Assembly (NCBI GenBank): GCA_002385985.1
Contig: DGEO01000028.1
Location: 7,436-50,102, forward strand
Direction of reading: 5' to 3'
DNA: 42,667 bases
From: Anaerolineaceae bacterium UBA3924
GTDB lineage: Bacteria > Chloroflexota > Anaerolineae > Anaerolineales > Anaerolineaceae
Shown: positions 31,297-39,289 of the stretch, one piece after another
Layout of the letters: every line of letters starts with the position of its first letter
How positions within the stretch are numbered: position 1 is the stretch's first letter
The notes under the pieces: generated by a model
The model's database searches: none
What the model saw: the letters and a program-made list of their open reading frames with translations, nothing else
Told to the model about the DNA's origin: nothing
Made by a program: the position numbers and the translations under genes

Positions 31297-32847
31297 TCAG
31301 GCCAGCTGCAGCCCGCCGCGCTCGACCAGCAGCGTGCGGATGCGTGCGGCCAGTTCATCCGCCTGCTGCTCGAGCCGCACCACTTCTTCGCGCAGCCGGG
31401 CAGCTTCCGCCTGATCGTCCAGGCTGAGGATGTTGGTGTGCACGTTGAAGATGGCGCAGGTCAGGCCGGAGCGGGCCAGCGTGACGGCGGAGGCGGCGTC
31501 AGTGATGGCGTTCAGGTTTCCCTCACTCGCGGCCTGCAGGGCCAGTTCCATCACCTGCAGCGACATCCGGGCAACCTCCAGCGGGACGTTGGCGGCGTGC
31601 AGGGTGGCTGCCTGCACCGCCTGATGGCGGGCCTGCTGCTCTTCCTCGGTGTTCTTCGGCAGCTTGAAGGCGGTCATCACCTCTTCAAAGGCGGCCGCAT
31701 CCCGGGCCACAGCCTGATACAGATCCCTGCGCAGGGCTTCCGCCTGGTCGATCAGGGCCCACATCTTATCCCGGACCTGCTCGTACTTCTTCTTGTTCAC
31801 CGTCAGCCGGGCAACCATGGCCACAAGGGCGGCTGCCTGGGCGGAGGTGTAGGCCGCGGCGGACCCGCCTCCCGGAGCGGCTGTGCCGGCTGCCAGCGCA
31901 TCCAGGAAATCGGTGGCCGGTTCGCCCTGTTCCGCTCCGGCTGTGCCGCTCATCACGCCGTACAGGCGCTGCTCGAGGATCTGGTTCGGGTCGAAGTCGT
32001 CCAGCTGCAGGTACCACAGGGCCGAGTTGATCAGCGCCGCCTGCGGGGTCAGCCCGACCAGCTCGGAGTGGTGAATGCCCACGCCGTAGCGCTCAGCTTC
32101 GCGGCGGATCATCTCCACCACGCGGAAGATGGGGGTCTGCTTGAAGTTGGTCAGGTTCATGGAGACCTGCGCCCGGCCTTCCACCAGCACGCCCATGGCC
32201 TTGACATAGCGCAGGCCGCCGGATGAGTTGCGCACCGCTCGAGCGATCTTCTGGGCAATGCTGACGTCGTTGGTCGTCAGGTACACGTTGAAGGCGATGA
32301 GCGGCTGGCGCGCGCCGATCACCACGCCGCCGGCGGGGGTGATGCGGGTCGGGCCGAAGTCCGGGTCGCGCTCGGGGTTCTTGCCCAGTTCTTCCTTCAG
32401 GGCTTCGTACTGCCCGCGGCGGATGTTTTCCAGATTCTGGCGTTCGGGTCGGGTGGCCGCCTCTTCATACAGATACACCGGCAGTCCGAGCTCCTCGCCC
32501 ACGCGGCGGCCGAGCCGGCGGGCCATCTCCACGCAGTCCTGCATGGTGATGTCGCTGATGGGCACAAAGGGGACCACATCTGCCGCGCCCAGGCGGGGAT
32601 GCTCGCCGGTGTGCTCGTCCAGGTTGATCAGCTCGGCGGCTTTCTTGATGGACAGGAAGGCGGCTTCCTCCACTGCCTGCGGCGTGCCGACAAAGGTGAC
32701 CACCGTGCGGTTGTGGTCCAGGTCGGAGTGCCGGTCGAGAACGTGAACGCCGTTGACGCCGGCGATTACGCCGATGATCTCTTCGACCACCTCGGGCCGG
32801 CGCGCTTCAGAAAAGTTGGGGATGCATTCAACCAGGGGATTGGGCAT
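31297..32847 (-). CDS. Glutamate formimidoyltransferase fused to a cyclodeaminase-type (FTCD_C) domain
   Basis: The ATG at 32847 (MPNPLVECIPNFSE) is taken, behind GAGGTAGCC; longer open frames upstream would overlap the divergent SRAP gene. The 516-residue protein has an N-terminal formiminotransferase (about 1-300, VECIPNFSE, HPRLGAADVVPFVP, GGLRYVKAMGVLVEGRAQVSMNLTN). A C-terminal FTCD_C/cyclodeaminase helical domain (about 315-500) starts APGGGSAAAYTSAQAAALVAMV. In vertebrates and some bacteria the fused enzyme moves the formimino group from formiminoglutamate to tetrahydrofolate and releases ammonia. Here there is no histidine-degradation gene nearby, so the folate role is inferred. It is a normal-length fusion. 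Confidence 0.88.
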   Translation of the reverse strand: MPNPLVECIPNFSEARRPEVVEEIIGVIAGVNGVHVLDRHSDLDHNRTVVTFVGTPQAVEEAAFLSIKKAAELINLDEHTGEHPRLGAADVVPFVPISDITMQDCVEMARRLGRRVGEELGLPVYLYEEAATRPERQNLENIRRGQYEALKEELGKNPERDPDFGPTRITPAGGVVIGARQPLIAFNVYLTTNDVSIAQKIARAVRNSSGGLRYVKAMGVLVEGRAQVSMNLTNFKQTPIFRVVEMIRREAERYGVGIHHSELVGLTPQAALINSALWYLQLDDFDPNQILEQRLYGVMSGTAGAEQGEPATDFLDALAAGTAAPGGGSAAAYTSAQAAALVAMVARLTVNKKKYEQVRDKMWALIDQAEALRRDLYQAVARDAAAFEEVMTAFKLPKNTEEEQQARHQAVQAATLHAANVPLEVARMSLQVMELALQAASEGNLNAITDAASAVTLARSGLTCAIFNVHTNILSLDDQAEAARLREEVVRLEQQADELAARIRTLLVERGGLQLA

Positions 32848-32863
32848 GGCTACCTCGTTGGCT

Positions 32864-32882
32864 GGGATATTCCCATTATAAT
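32864..32882. promoter_or_regulatory. Symmetric bidirectional -10 element and inverted repeat between the FTCD-like and SRAP genes
   Basis: ATTATAAT (32875-32882) is its own reverse complement, so TATAAT is present on both strands for the two divergent genes. Next to it is a TGGGA/TCCCA inverted repeat around TAT (32863-32875). No consensus -35 was found for either direction. Confidence 0.45.
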
Positions 32883-32931
32883 CAGATATAGTAGTGGTAG
32901 AGGGTTTACGGGGGTTTTGAAAGGAGACGCT

Positions 32932-33603
32932 ATGTGCGGACGATTTACGCTGACCGTCAGCGCGGATGATCTCAAAGATGCCGTTGGACTGGAAATTGTA
33001 CCTTCGGAGTACCAGCCCCGCTATAACATTGCTCCGACTCAGCCGGTGGCAGTGGTGCGTTCCTTCCCGCCCAAAGAGCTGGAGATGATGCGATGGGGAC
33101 TGGTCCCCTCCTGGGCCAAAGACCCGTCGATCGGAAACCGCCTGATCAACGCCCGCGCCGAGACCCTGACCGAGAAACCGGCTTTTCGCAGCGCATTTGC
33201 CAAGCGGCGCTGCCTGATCCTGATGGACGGCTTCTTTGAATGGAAGCGCGGCGAGGGCAAGGGCGCCCGCTCGCAGCCTTACTGGTTCACGCCCGGTGAC
33301 GGCAAGGTGGCGGCGTTTGCCGGCCTTTACGAGCTCTGGTTCCACAAAGAGGACGAGCCGCTGGTCTCCTGCACGATTATCACTACCGAGGCCAACGATG
33401 TGGTCCGACCGGTCCACGACCGCATGCCGGTGATCCTGCCCCGCGAGCGCTGGTCGGACTGGCTGGAGGGCAGCTCGCCCGATCAGCTGCTGGCGCTGCT
33501 GCGGCCGGCTAACTTATCACTGGAGGCGGTGCCGGTCAGCCCGGCGGTCAACAGCCCGGCGGTCGACCGCCCGGAGTTGATCCAGCCCATCGCCGGCCTG
33601 TAG
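32932..33603 (+). CDS. SRAP domain protein (HMCES/YedK family)
   Basis: The protein (223 residues) begins MCGRFT, whose Cys2 becomes the N-terminal residue and forms a thiazolidine cross-link with abasic DNA sites. Other family landmarks are present: LINARAETL, GFFEWKR (the conserved Glu) and VHDRMPVILP (the conserved His). It protects abasic sites in single-stranded DNA. AAGGAG at 32921-32926 supports the ATG at 32932. It is divergent from the FTCD-like gene and followed by tRNA-Glu after a promoter. No LexA-type operator was recognised. Confidence 0.95.
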   Translation: MCGRFTLTVSADDLKDAVGLEIVPSEYQPRYNIAPTQPVAVVRSFPPKELEMMRWGLVPSWAKDPSIGNRLINARAETLTEKPAFRSAFAKRRCLILMDGFFEWKRGEGKGARSQPYWFTPGDGKVAAFAGLYELWFHKEDEPLVSCTIITTEANDVVRPVHDRMPVILPRERWSDWLEGSSPDQLLALLRPANLSLEAVPVSPAVNSPAVDRPELIQPIAGL

Positions 33604-33635
33604 CAAATCAGTTTGGAGATTGTGAGAGCAATTCC

Positions 33636-33663
33636 TTGACGTTACGGCGGCTTATGATAAAAT
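33636..33663 (+). promoter_or_regulatory. Promoter of tRNA-Glu
   Basis: TTGACG (33636-33641) and TAAAAT (33658-33663) are 16 nt apart. The predicted start (about 33670) lies just before the tRNA at 33674. Confidence 0.6.
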
Positions 33664-33673
33664 ATCCCCCGTT

Positions 33674-33746
33674 GCCCCCATCGTCTAGGGGACTAGGACG
33701 CAGCCCTTTCAAGGCTAAAACGAGAGTTCGAATCTCTCTGGGGGCA
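33674..33746 (+). tRNA. tRNA-Glu (anticodon TTC)
   Basis: The fold is complete: acceptor GCCCCCA/TGGGGGC, D arm CGTC...GACG-type, anticodon arm CAGCC-CTTTCAA-GGCTA with anticodon TTC, T arm GAGAG-TTCGAAT-CTCTC and discriminator A. CCA is not encoded (CAC follows), unlike tRNA-Pro of this window, so the cell needs a CCA-adding enzyme. It has its own promoter and terminator. Confidence 0.95.
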
Positions 33747-33751
33747 CACAG

Positions 33752-33780
33752 AGAGCCGCAGTCGAGCGGCTCTTTTTCTT
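33752..33780 (+). terminator. Terminator of tRNA-Glu
   Basis: AGAGCCGC (33752-33759) pairs with GCGGCTCT (33766-33773) around a 6-nt loop, then TTTTTCTT follows. It starts 6 nt after the tRNA. Confidence 0.88.
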
Positions 33781-33797
33781 TGCCTGTGTAAGAACCG

Positions 33798-34811
33798 TCA
33801 TGGTGCGGGCGGGCAGGGAAAATCGCTCCGCGGCCGGTACGTTCCGAGAAATTCTTGAGGATAGGTCTGGGCCTCCAGGGTGAAGATCGGCGTGATTTTG
33901 AACGGGTTGACCTGGCTGGTGAGTTCCACCTCGCCGAGGGTGATGGTGAAGGGGATGGCTGCTGAGTTTACCTGCGGCAGGCCCCGGTAACTGCCGCTGA
34001 TTTGCAGTTCATTGTCAAGATAATGCGTCAGGCTGCCGTCTGAGTAGAAGCAGAAGCCGCTGACTCCCGGGCTGAGATCGCTATTTTCCTCCCAGTACAG
34101 GCATTCGCCGAAGTCCGTGAGCACCTGCTGGATGGCCGGGTTATTCACCTCATAGGGGGTGTTCCTGGGCACCGCCAGTGTGTCCGTCCAGCGGAAGACC
34201 GTCTGGTACTCTGTCTGGTTCAGCCACTGGCCCAGCACAATTTCCACCGGATAGCTCCCCGGCGGGAGGGTGAGCGTGAGGGACTGCCCGGTCTCGAGAC
34301 CTGGCCTCTCAGAGATGTAGCGGACGCCGTTCACACTCAGGTCGACCAGCGTGTAGAAGGAGATGTTCTTGACAACCACCTTGTGGTCGCTGGATGGAAT
34401 GTCTATCTGCAGGCTGGCGGTGTTGGAGTAGGCCGAGCAGCCCCGGTGATTGCAGGCCCTCACGCGAAACTCCCAGCGGCCGGCGGAAGGCAGGCTGAGC
34501 TCGAGCGTGGTCTGGCTGGCCGGCGCTTTGGTCAGTTCAATGAAGCTGGCCTTCTCCAGCGCTCCTTCCACGCGGAAGCTGCTCTCGTTGTCCGCGTGGT
34601 CAACCCAGGTCAGGCGCACCTGCAGGCCGGCCAGCCAGACGGCGGTCAGGTCCGATGGGGCGGCCGGGGGCACGGACGGCGGGTCCTTGGCCACGAAGGG
34701 CAGATAGATTGGGTTTTCGCCGGGATTGCCCGCCTGCGCGGCTGCAGGGATTTTCGCATAGCCAAGAAGAAGGGCGGTGACGGCCAGCAGGCGCCAGAAC
34801 AGATGCTTCAT
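33798..34811 (-). CDS. Secreted protein with a fibronectin type III domain
   Basis: A signal peptide (about 1-25) is followed by NPIYLPFVAK, a stretch often seen after the signal peptide of Chloroflexota surface proteins. An FN3 domain (about 48-135; SDLTAVWLAGLQVRLTWVDH, EFRVRACNHRGCSAYSN) comes next. The C-terminal two thirds are beta-rich without a recognised domain. Paired cysteines (C119/C124 region; FGECLYW/GFCFYS) suggest disulfides in the extracellular part. AAGGAGGTCACG precedes the ATG. No cell-wall anchor motif is visible. A surface or exported role is likely; the partner is unknown. Confidence 0.75.
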   Translation of the reverse strand: MKHLFWRLLAVTALLLGYAKIPAAAQAGNPGENPIYLPFVAKDPPSVPPAAPSDLTAVWLAGLQVRLTWVDHADNESSFRVEGALEKASFIELTKAPASQTTLELSLPSAGRWEFRVRACNHRGCSAYSNTASLQIDIPSSDHKVVVKNISFYTLVDLSVNGVRYISERPGLETGQSLTLTLPPGSYPVEIVLGQWLNQTEYQTVFRWTDTLAVPRNTPYEVNNPAIQQVLTDFGECLYWEENSDLSPGVSGFCFYSDGSLTHYLDNELQISGSYRGLPQVNSAAIPFTITLGEVELTSQVNPFKITPIFTLEAQTYPQEFLGTYRPRSDFPCPPAP

Positions 34812-34894
34812 CGTGACCTCCTTGTTCGCGGGGATGGGGTTCGTCCGGGGAGATGGATTGTCAGGGTGAAGGGGGTACCGGTAGAACGGTAAGC

Positions 34895-35590
34895 TCAGGA
34901 ACGCTTGCGGGGGTTCTGCACGTCCACGATCAGGATGAACTCGGCTTTGCGTTTGCCCACCTGCTGGCTGACTTCGGAAACCGGCCCGCGCAGAATCTGC
35001 TCGTCCGGCAGGGTCAGGTTCATCGCCAGGGTGACCTTCTGGCCTTTGCCGAAGGTTTTGGCGACGTCTGCCAGCAGGGCGGCCAGGCGGTAGGGCGTGT
35101 CCATCAGGACCACCGGCAATTGAAGGCCGCGCAGGCGCTGCAGCTCCTGCCGGCGGCGGTCCGGGTCGCGGTCGAGGAAGCCGCCGAAGACGAACTGCCC
35201 CAGCCGGTAGTCCAGCACCGAAAGGGCGGCCATCAGAGAGGATGCGCCGGGGACCGGCACCACCTGCAGGCCGGATTCGCTGGCCCGCTGGATCAGGTAG
35301 GCTCCGGGGTCGGAAAACACCGGCGTGCCGCCATCGGAGATCAGGGCGAAGGATTCCCCCTGGTGCATGCGGATCACCAGCTGCATGGCCTGGTCGGCTT
35401 CGTTGTGCTCGTTGAGGGTGATCAGCTCTTTCGGCTCGATGTTCAGCCGCTTGAGCAGCGTGGATCCCTCGCGCAGCTCCTCGCAGATGACCGCGTCGAC
35501 CGAGCGCAGGGTGTCCAGCGCGCGCAGGGTGATGTCGCCCCAGTTGCCGATGGGGGTGGCGACGATATAGAGTTTCCCGGCGGGCTTCAT
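34895..35590 (-). CDS. rsmI: 16S rRNA (cytidine-1402 2'-O)-methyltransferase
   Basis: RsmI methylates the ribose of C1402 in the decoding centre of 16S rRNA. The 231-residue SAM-dependent enzyme (tetrapyrrole-methylase fold) has LYIVATPIGNWGDITLRAL at the N-terminus, ALISDGGTPVFSDPGAYLI (the GGTPxxSDPG signature), VPVPGASSLMAALS and FVFGGFLDRD. The TATAAT box ends only 6 nt before the ATG and no ribosome-binding site is seen, so translation may be leaderless. Divergent from the ZIP-MurJ unit. It is slightly shorter at the C-terminus than E. coli RsmI, as in many Gram-positive-like genomes. Confidence 0.95.
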   Translation of the reverse strand: MKPAGKLYIVATPIGNWGDITLRALDTLRSVDAVICEELREGSTLLKRLNIEPKELITLNEHNEADQAMQLVIRMHQGESFALISDGGTPVFSDPGAYLIQRASESGLQVVPVPGASSLMAALSVLDYRLGQFVFGGFLDRDPDRRRQELQRLRGLQLPVVLMDTPYRLAALLADVAKTFGKGQKVTLAMNLTLPDEQILRGPVSEVSQQVGKRKAEFILIVDVQNPRKRS

Positions 35591-35596
35591 GCGATG

Positions 35597-35602
35597 ATTA
35601 TA
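35597..35602 (-). promoter_or_regulatory. -10 box 6 nt before rsmI start (possible leaderless start)
   Basis: On the minus strand a perfect TATAAT (35602-35597) is followed by 6 nt, then the rsmI ATG. The -35 is not conserved. Confidence 0.5.
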
Positions 35603-35668
35603 TCCTGCCCGGGCGGAGTGGAGGAGGGGAATCGCACCGGCAGGCGTTTTTTCCCGGTTATTCCGCCA

Positions 35669-35698
35669 TTGGGCAGGCCAACATTTCTATGCTATGAT
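35669..35698 (+). promoter_or_regulatory. Candidate promoter of the ZIP-murJ unit
   Basis: TTGGGC (35669-35674) and TATGAT (35693-35698) are 18 nt apart; a start near 35705 gives a leader of about 34 nt with AAAGG before the ATG. Confidence 0.4.
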
Positions 35699-35738
35699 TG
35701 GCGCAGTCAATCTTCCGATGAATTGTTGAAAGGCAGTC

Positions 35739-36554
35739 ATGCTCGCCGCCATCCAGGGACTAAACCCAATTCTGCAAGCACTGCTGGCCACCATTTTCAC
35801 CTACGCTGTCACGGCTCTGGGCGCGGCAGGTGTTTTCCTGCAGCGACAGGTCAATCGCAAGCTTTCGGACTCCATGCTGGGCTTTGCTGCCGGTGTGATG
35901 ATCGCCGCCAGTTACTGGTCGCTGCTGGCGCCCGCCATTCAAATGGCTTCCAGCGACGGGAAACCGGGCTGGATGCCTGCCGCAATCGGCTTCCTGCTGG
36001 GCGGGGCTTTTCTGGCCGGGATCGACCGGCTGCTGCCGCACCTGCACCTGAACATGCCGCGCTCGGCCACCGAAGGCGTGCAGACAACCTGGAAGCGCAG
36101 CACCCTGCTGACCCTGGCCGTCACCCTGCACAATATTCCGGAAGGCCTGGCCGTGGGTGTGGCCTTTGGCGCGGCCGCCACCGGCGTGCCCGAAGCCAGC
36201 CTGGCAGGCGCGATGGCGCTGGCGCTGGGCATCGGCCTGCAGAACTTCCCCGAAGGGCTGGCCATCTCGGCTCCGCTTCGGCGCGACGGGATGTCGGCCG
36301 GGCGGTCTTTCTTCTTCGGGCAGCTGTCTGGCGCCGTGGAGCCCGTCGCCGGCGTGCTGGGGGCCGCGGCGGTGTATTTCATCCGCCCGCTGCTGCCCTA
36401 TGCGCTGGCGTTCGCAGCCGGGGCGATGATTTTCGTCGTCATTGAGGAACTGATTCCCGAATCTCAGGCCGGAGACAACTCCGACCTGGCCACGCTGGGA
36501 GCCATGCTGGGCTTCACGGTGATGATGATTCTGGATGTGGCACTTGGATCATGA
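35739..36554 (+). CDS. ZIP family metal transporter
   Basis: The 271-residue protein has about eight hydrophobic helices and the two ZIP metal motifs: HNIPEG (about 131-136) and QNFPEG (about 168-173), plus EELIPE near the end. This type (GufA/ZupT-like) moves divalent metals such as zinc or iron into the cytoplasm. The stop codon overlaps the murJ ATG by 4 nt (ATGA), so both are translated from one mRNA. AAAGG precedes its own ATG. The metal cannot be told from the sequence. Confidence 0.92.
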   Translation: MLAAIQGLNPILQALLATIFTYAVTALGAAGVFLQRQVNRKLSDSMLGFAAGVMIAASYWSLLAPAIQMASSDGKPGWMPAAIGFLLGGAFLAGIDRLLPHLHLNMPRSATEGVQTTWKRSTLLTLAVTLHNIPEGLAVGVAFGAAATGVPEASLAGAMALALGIGLQNFPEGLAISAPLRRDGMSAGRSFFFGQLSGAVEPVAGVLGAAAVYFIRPLLPYALAFAAGAMIFVVIEELIPESQAGDNSDLATLGAMLGFTVMMILDVALGS

Positions 36555-38095
36555 AAAAACTCTCGCAAATATCACGGGCATCCATCCCGCTTATCCTGTT
36601 CTTCGGCCTGGATAAGATTGTCGCCTTCGTCCGGCTGTACGCCATCCAGGCGACGTTCGACTTTAGCGCCGAACTGGACGCCTTCAACGCCGCCAACAAC
36701 CTGCCGGACCTGCTGTTTGCGCTGATTTCCGGCGGGGCGCTGGCGATGGCGTTCATCCCGGTCCTCTCCGAGGTGCTCTCGCTTGAGGGGCGGGAGGCGG
36801 CCTGGAACCTGTTCAGCCGGGTTGCCAACCTGGCCTTCATCGTCACTGCCGTGCTGGCGGTGATCGTAGCCCTGCTGGCGGAACCGCTGGTGCGCGGGGA
36901 GTTCGGCATCGCGCCGGGCTTCACCCGCGAGCAGCAGGACCTGGTGGTCGAGCTGATGCGCATCAACCTGATCGCCACGCTGATCTTCTCGCTCAGCGGG
37001 CTGGTGATGGCCGGTCTGCAGGTCAACCAGCATTTCTGGCTGCCGGCCATGGCGCCGGTGCTGTACAACGTCGGCCAGATCATCGGGGTGGTCATTTTCG
37101 CGCCCGAGCAGGGGATGACCATCGGCGGCCTGACCCTACCTGCGCTGGGGATGGGCATTCACGGCATGGTCTACGGCGTGATCCTGGGCGCGGTGCTGCA
37201 CCTGGGCATTCAGGTTCCCGGGCTGATCCGCTATGGCTTCCGCTGGACACCGGCGCTGGACGTGGTCTCGCCGGATGTGGTCAAGGTGCTGCGCATCATG
37301 GCGCCGCGTGTGGCCACCGTGTTCGCCATTCAGCTGATCTTCATCGCCCGCGACAATCTGGCCTCGCGCCTGGCCCAGGAAGGGGCGGTTTCAGCCCTGA
37401 CCTACGGCTGGATGATCTTCCAGGTGCCCGAAACGCTGATCGGCACGGTGATCGGCACGGCCATGCTGCCGACGCTGGCGGAATTCTTCGCCACCAACCA
37501 GAAGCAGGAGTTCCAGCGCACCATGGAGCGGGCGGTGCGGGTGCTGATCGCCATCACCGTGCCGGTGGCAGTGGTCATTGCGCTGGGGCTGGAGCCGCTG
37601 CTGGCGCTGGTCTTTGACAACCTGGCCCCAGAAACGCTCAACCTGCTCATCTGGGTGACCCGCGGGTACCTGCTCGGCCTGCTTGGCCAGAGCCTGCAGG
37701 AGGTGGCGGTGCGCGCCTTCTACGCCCGGCAGGAGCCCTGGCCGGTGTTCATCGGCGCGCTGCTCAACCTGTCCGTGTACATCGGCGCCGGCTGGCTGCT
37801 TTACCGCCCGCTGGGTGCGGTGGGCATCAGCGTGACAGACGCGCTGGCTTTCACCGTGCAGGCCATCTTCCTGCTGCTGCTGCTCAACCGCCGCATGGTT
37901 GCCCGCATCAGCCTGGGGAATGTAGTCTGGAAGGTGCCGGCCGCCGCGGTGATCGCCGGGCTGGTGGTCGCCGGGGTGATGCTGCTGGTGACGCCGGTAT
38001 CGCCGGTGCTGGCCAGCCTGGCGGCCATGGGCGCTGGCGGACTGGTGGCGCTGGTGCTGCTCCGCCGGGAACTGGTGGTTCTGGTAAGGTTATAA
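36551..38095 (+). CDS. murJ: Lipid II flippase MurJ
   Basis: MurJ moves lipid-linked peptidoglycan precursors across the membrane. The 514-residue protein has about 14 hydrophobic segments and family motifs: FFGLDKIVAFVRLYAI at the N-terminus, DAFNAANNLPDLLFALISGGALAMAFIPVLSE (about 38-69) and, later, GRISVTDALAF-type helices. Length equals MurJ (about 510). The membrane fold and the conserved N-terminal pattern make the family clear. It is translationally coupled to the ZIP gene upstream. A separate TATAAT box just after its stop drives the next gene. Confidence 0.93.
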   Translation: MKKLSQISRASIPLILFFGLDKIVAFVRLYAIQATFDFSAELDAFNAANNLPDLLFALISGGALAMAFIPVLSEVLSLEGREAAWNLFSRVANLAFIVTAVLAVIVALLAEPLVRGEFGIAPGFTREQQDLVVELMRINLIATLIFSLSGLVMAGLQVNQHFWLPAMAPVLYNVGQIIGVVIFAPEQGMTIGGLTLPALGMGIHGMVYGVILGAVLHLGIQVPGLIRYGFRWTPALDVVSPDVVKVLRIMAPRVATVFAIQLIFIARDNLASRLAQEGAVSALTYGWMIFQVPETLIGTVIGTAMLPTLAEFFATNQKQEFQRTMERAVRVLIAITVPVAVVIALGLEPLLALVFDNLAPETLNLLIWVTRGYLLGLLGQSLQEVAVRAFYARQEPWPVFIGALLNLSVYIGAGWLLYRPLGAVGISVTDALAFTVQAIFLLLLLNRRMVARISLGNVVWKVPAAAVIAGLVVAGVMLLVTPVSPVLASLAAMGAGGLVALVLLRRELVVLVRL

Positions 38096-38100
38096 CAGGG

Positions 38101-38106
38101 TATAAT
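38101..38106 (+). promoter_or_regulatory. -10 box 7 nt before the next start (possible leaderless start)
   Basis: TATAAT (38101-38106) is followed by 7 nt and the ATG at 38114. No ribosome-binding site is seen between. The RNA would begin at or next to the ATG. Confidence 0.5.
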
Positions 38107-38113
38107 TGCCTGC

Positions 38114-39253
38114 ATGACCACTCCGGACATCGAAGAATCCGTTCCAGTTTCAGATAGCGAAAGCATCGAAGCGACCGGCCAGCCGCAGCGCCGCAAGCGC
38201 TGGCCCGGGGTACTGCTCGGTATCGGCATTTTCCTGCTGGTCCTTGGTCTGGCCGCATTTACCGGGTACCAGGCGGGCATCAGCCGCCGCGTGCAGGCCG
38301 AAACCAGCCAGCGCACGCAGCGCCTGACCGAACAGTACCGCCAGGCGCTGGAAGATCAGGCCGCCGGACGCCTGAACAATGCGAAACAGCGAATCGACTA
38401 TATACTCTCCATCGATCCGGGCTTTCCGGGTGCGAAAGAGCTGCTGACGGAGATCATCCTGGCCCAGCATCTGACGTCCATTCCGCCCACGCCCACGATC
38501 CCCCCCACCCCGACTCTCACGCCGACCCAGGACACGCGCGGCGAGCAGCAGATGTTCGATGAGGCCCTGCAGTACCTGGTCGCCAGGGAGTGGGATTCGG
38601 CCATCCAGACGCTGGATGCGCTGCGCCGGGCGAACATCAACTTCCGGCCGGTGGATGTCGACGGCATGTATTACACCGCGCTGCGCCACCGCGGCGTGGA
38701 TAAAATATTGCTCCAGGGCAGCCTGGAAAGCGGCATCTATGACCTGACGCTGGCCGAGCGCATCGGCCCGCTGGATGTGGACGCCATCAATTACCGCCGC
38801 TGGGCGAACATGTACCTGACCGCCGCCAGCTACTGGGACCATGACTGGGCGCGGGTGGTGGCTATGTTCGGTGACATCTACCCGGCTCTCCCGGGGCTGC
38901 GCGATGGCTCGGGGATGACGGCGACGGAACGCTACCGCGTTGGCCTGATCAACTACGCAAAATGGCTGGGTGACCAGGGCCAGTGGTGCGACGCCGAAAC
39001 CACCTACCAGGAAGCGCTGCTGTTCGGGCAGGATGCGGCGGTTCAGGATGCCATGACAAAGGCGGGTGAAGAATGCCGCGCTCCGCAGCCAACCGAGGCG
39101 CAGCAGCCGCTGGCCACCACACCGGATCCGAATACCGTGACCGAAACGCCGGACCCGTCCCAGCCGACCGGTGAGGCCTCCACGGAGCCCGCACCCGATA
39201 CCGGCGACCAGTTGTCCACCGAAGCACCCACGGAGGAAGCTCCGGCCGGCTAG
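38114..39253 (+). CDS. Single-pass membrane protein with TPR-like extracellular region, unknown function
   Basis: The 379-residue protein has a short cytosolic N-terminus (about 1-33) and one transmembrane helix (about 34-56). A coiled/TPR-like stretch (about 65-115; YRQALEDQAAGRLNNAKQRI) follows, then a Pro/Thr spacer and a helical region (about 140-300) with tetratricopeptide-type spacing. A Pro/Thr/Glu-rich tail ends it. The helical part is therefore probably outside the cell. I recognise no named family. It lies immediately downstream of murJ, so a peripheral envelope job is plausible, but it seems to have its own promoter. Confidence 0.72.
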   Translation: MTTPDIEESVPVSDSESIEATGQPQRRKRWPGVLLGIGIFLLVLGLAAFTGYQAGISRRVQAETSQRTQRLTEQYRQALEDQAAGRLNNAKQRIDYILSIDPGFPGAKELLTEIILAQHLTSIPPTPTIPPTPTLTPTQDTRGEQQMFDEALQYLVAREWDSAIQTLDALRRANINFRPVDVDGMYYTALRHRGVDKILLQGSLESGIYDLTLAERIGPLDVDAINYRRWANMYLTAASYWDHDWARVVAMFGDIYPALPGLRDGSGMTATERYRVGLINYAKWLGDQGQWCDAETTYQEALLFGQDAAVQDAMTKAGEECRAPQPTEAQQPLATTPDPNTVTETPDPSQPTGEASTEPAPDTGDQLSTEAPTEEAPAG

Positions 39254-39289
39254 TGATTACCTGCATCGAACGGGGGTAAAGAAGACAAT

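Noticed and set aside
32848..33417. Upstream extension of the FTCD-like frame
   Set aside because: It overlaps the divergent SRAP gene, which has a strong ribosome-binding site and complete motifs; the family N-terminus is MPNPLVECIPNFSE.
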